Origin: JBEIFW01 sp044370695
Lineage (GTDB): Bacteria > Actinomycetota > Acidimicrobiia > Acidimicrobiales > Ilumatobacteraceae
Direction of reading: 5' to 3'
DNA: 34,111 nt
Assembly: GCA_044370695.1 (NCBI GenBank)
Contig: JBILVB010000026.1
Span: forward strand, 1 to 34,111
Under the pieces are notes generated by a model. The model was not told the origin of the DNA. It made no database searches and saw only the letters and a program-made list of their open reading frames with translations. Below are positions 32,397 to 34,111 of the stretch, in pieces (position 1 is the stretch's first letter; the number at the start of each line of letters is the position of its first letter). Position numbers and translations under genes: made by a program.

Positions 32397-33188
32397 TCAG
32401 GCGGCCAGCCCGCCCAGGCGGATCTCCGAGATCGGCGTGTAGTCGAGTTCCGGATCTTCCGTGGTCGCCACTACCTCGACCGTCACGCTCTTGGTGACGA
32501 CGTCGACGGCGATCGACTGCATCGCTGGCCGGTCCTCGAAGCTCTGACGGATCGCTGCGCCGCCGTCGAAGATCCAGCGGACCTGGCTGATGCGCCGCAT
32601 CTGCACGAATCGATCGACCTTGGTGCAGGGATCGACCCGGGCGTACCCGGGGAGCAGTCCGACCTGGAGCAGGCGCGTCGGTCGTTCGAGTGTGACCTGC
32701 ACCCGCTGGCCGATCCCGTCGCCGGGGACGCGCCACGCCGTCGTCGGGTCGCCGTCGACGACGAGCGCCGGCTCGTAGCTCACGGGGCGGTTGCACCCCG
32801 TCACGGCCGGCGGCGCCGTTGCGCTCGCGATCGCTGCGACGGCCTTCACCGGCTGCGGCTCGGGGGCTGGCGCCGATGTGCTCGTAGCCGGTGAACCACC
32901 GCCGTCGACGCCGGTCTCGCTCGGCGGTCGCAGGGGCGGGACCGGCGCGGGATCGAGCCGATCGCGCTTGGGATCGTCCGGGATCGCCCGCCGGGCGTTC
33001 TCGACACGGCCCTGGTCTTCCGCTGCGGCCCAGAGCCGCTCAGCGGCGAGAACGGTCGCGCCGAGCAGGATCGCCGTCAGCGCGACTCGCACCAGCGTCC
33101 GGATCGGCAACGGACGCGTTCGAGCGCCACAGCGCTCGCAGCGCCGGTCGGCCGGCGTCAGCGGCCCACGGCAGTGGAGGCAGTACAT
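32397..33188 (-). CDS. Zinc-ribbon, single-TM protein with discoidin/NADase-type glycan-binding-like domain
   Basis: A 263-residue protein in four parts: an N-terminal zinc ribbon (Cys3, Cys6, Cys17 and Cys20 in MYCLHCRG and RRCERCGAR), a transmembrane helix (about 31-49), a Pro/Ala/Ser-rich linker, and a C-terminal beta-domain starting near ALVVDGDPTTAWRVPGDG. This last part, with TLERPTRLLQVGLLPGYAR, resembles the discoidin-like (F5/8C) domain of actinobacterial zinc-ribbon proteins, some called NADase-type glycan-binding. The topology places the ribbon inside and the domain outside, so it could link the envelope to a cytoplasmic partner. It lies 49 nt downstream of the HelD-like gene. Confidence 0.8.
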   Translation of the reverse strand: MYCLHCRGPLTPADRRCERCGARTRPLPIRTLVRVALTAILLGATVLAAERLWAAAEDQGRVENARRAIPDDPKRDRLDPAPVPPLRPPSETGVDGGGSPATSTSAPAPEPQPVKAVAAIASATAPPAVTGCNRPVSYEPALVVDGDPTTAWRVPGDGIGQRVQVTLERPTRLLQVGLLPGYARVDPCTKVDRFVQMRRISQVRWIFDGGAAIRQSFEDRPAMQSIAVDVVTKSVTVEVVATTEDPELDYTPISEIRLGGLAA

Positions 33189-33237
33189 CTCGGCGGCATC
33201 GTCGCGCAGGGCAGCCGGTCCGGGGCGTCGAGCCGGC

Positions 33238-34111
33238 TCAGGCGAGCGCTTCGGGGAGGGGGGCGGCGTGCACGATCGACAACTGCCGGGTCGCGCGGGT
33301 GAGTGCGACGTACAGCGCCCGGAGCCCTTGCGGCTCGTCGGTGACGATGCGCGCCGGCTCGACGACCACCACGCCGTCGAGTTCGAGACCCTTCACGAGC
33401 CCGACCGGTACCACGGTGACCGTCTGCTCGAGCCCGGAGCGCGTGGCCATCCCGTGCTCGATCCCCGCGGCGGTCAGCGCCTCCGATACGACCGGGAGCA
33501 GCCCGGCCGGGGTGAGCACGCCGACGTTGCCCTCGCCGAGGTCGTCGAGCAGCATCCGGACGGCCGCAGCGACCTCGCCGCCCAGGTCACCACCCGGCGC
33601 CACCCGGTGGAACGTGGGCGGCCGGTCGCCGTCGCGCACTGCCCGGGGTGCGGCGAGTCGTGGAGCTGCGACGCGCAGTACGCGGGCGGCGAGTGCCATG
33701 GCGGTCCCGGGGATCCGGTAGCCCACGGTGAGCTCGGCGACCCGTGGGGCACGGCGATCGGGGAGATGCGCAAGCACGTCGTCCCAGTCGGCAGGAGCGT
33801 GTGCGCCGGTGGCCTGGGCGATGTCGCCGACCACGGTCATCGAGCCGTTGAGCGACCGCCGGGCGGCCATGCGCAGCTCCATGGGGGTGAGGTCCTGCAC
33901 CTCATCGATGACGATGTGGCCGTACGTTCGGATCTCGTCCTCCTCGGGAAGGCGGCCGCGCCGGTCCGGCCTGGGGCCGAGCAGCGACCGGGCCTCGTCG
34001 AGCAGCGCCGCATCGCCGGAGGTCCACACGACGTCGCCGAGGTGTTCGCAGCGAGGCCGGTACAGCGAGAGGTACTCGGTCTCGCTCAGCCAGCGGGCCG
34101 CAGCCAGCTTC
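33238..34111 (-). CDS. HelD-like UvrD/Rep-superfamily ATPase, C-terminal part (runs off the right edge)
   Basis: The last 290 residues of a superfamily-1 helicase-like protein; the frame is open to the window edge. Motifs in order: HIVIDEVQDLTPMELRMAARRS (Walker B and motif II), MTVVGDIAQAT (motif III), VGYRIPG (motif IV), GLVKGLELDGVVVVEP (motif V) and YVALTRATRQLSIVH (motif VI), with the upstream WTSGDAALLDEARSLLG seen in HelD. HelD proteins release RNA polymerase from stalled or terminated complexes in Gram-positive bacteria. The N-terminal coiled coil and Walker A lie outside the window. The next gene on the strand is the zinc-ribbon protein. Confidence 0.9.
   Translation of the reverse strand, partial: KLAAARWLSETEYLSLYRPRCEHLGDVVWTSGDAALLDEARSLLGPRPDRRGRLPEEDEIRTYGHIVIDEVQDLTPMELRMAARRSLNGSMTVVGDIAQATGAHAPADWDDVLAHLPDRRAPRVAELTVGYRIPGTAMALAARVLRVAAPRLAAPRAVRDGDRPPTFHRVAPGGDLGGEVAAAVRMLLDDLGEGNVGVLTPAGLLPVVSEALTAAGIEHGMATRSGLEQTVTVVPVGLVKGLELDGVVVVEPARIVTDEPQGLRALYVALTRATRQLSIVHAAPLPEALA

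Overview
The window is a very GC-rich, densely coded stretch from an actinobacterium. Together the F420 gene cofC, an F420-type LLM oxidoreductase, a PASTA-domain Ser/Thr kinase, the divergent cofC/gpsA pair, a DUF1501 protein with C-terminal 'DSRDG...VVVDVxGWF' repeats and a pilin-like tail sequence point to Acidimicrobiia or a near relative; this placement is inference. No rRNA, tRNA, CRISPR array, phage or insertion sequence was seen. Most genes are housekeeping or accessory metabolism.

Layout. 1-5900: a partial DUF429 gene, a 95-residue Lys/Ala/Pro-only protein resembling a detached mycobacterial HupB tail, a PIG-L deacetylase and cofC (opposite strand), then gpsA with a possible glycosidase-like gene, a TetR regulator and a small membrane-anchored protein. 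5900-12000: HAD hydrolase, long acyl-CoA dehydrogenase, a striking 67-bp G/C palindrome, a LOG-family gene, a membrane protein, a short MetE-like protein and a PaaG-like crotonase. 12000-18200: an EEP hydrolase divergent from an SDR/LLM oxidoreductase pair, a SnoaL-like protein, ligA and a lipoprotein. 18200-26100: a small membrane protein, the PASTA kinase and a complete BMP-type nucleoside importer ending in cytidine deaminase. 26100-28400: an opposite-strand operon of Pro/Thr-rich exported protein, ApbE and a ferric-reductase-like haem membrane protein. 28400-34111: DUF1800 and DUF1501 pair, DUF6457, a zinc-ribbon/TM/discoidin-like protein and the C-terminal part of a HelD-like ATPase.

How genes work together. 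cofC supplies the guanylyl step of F420 synthesis and the LLM enzyme at 13615-14700 probably uses F420. The BMP lipoprotein, two permeases, double ATPase and cdd form one nucleoside uptake and pyrimidine salvage operon, fronted by an 8-bp-arm palindrome overlapping the expected transcription start. ApbE and the haem membrane protein suggest an extracytoplasmic flavin electron-transfer module.

A pattern runs through the window: many transcript-leading genes have no Shine-Dalgarno sequence and instead carry TAnnnT 6-9 nt before the start codon, as expected for leaderless transcription; a second set (Lys/Ala protein, MetE-like, BMP lipoprotein, ABC ATPase, Pro/Thr-rich protein, DUF6457) has clear purine-rich ribosome sites. 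The points most worth a second look are the HupB-tail-like gene at a hupB-like locus, the G/C palindrome, the BMP operator and the ferric-reductase frame that runs antisense through all of cdd.
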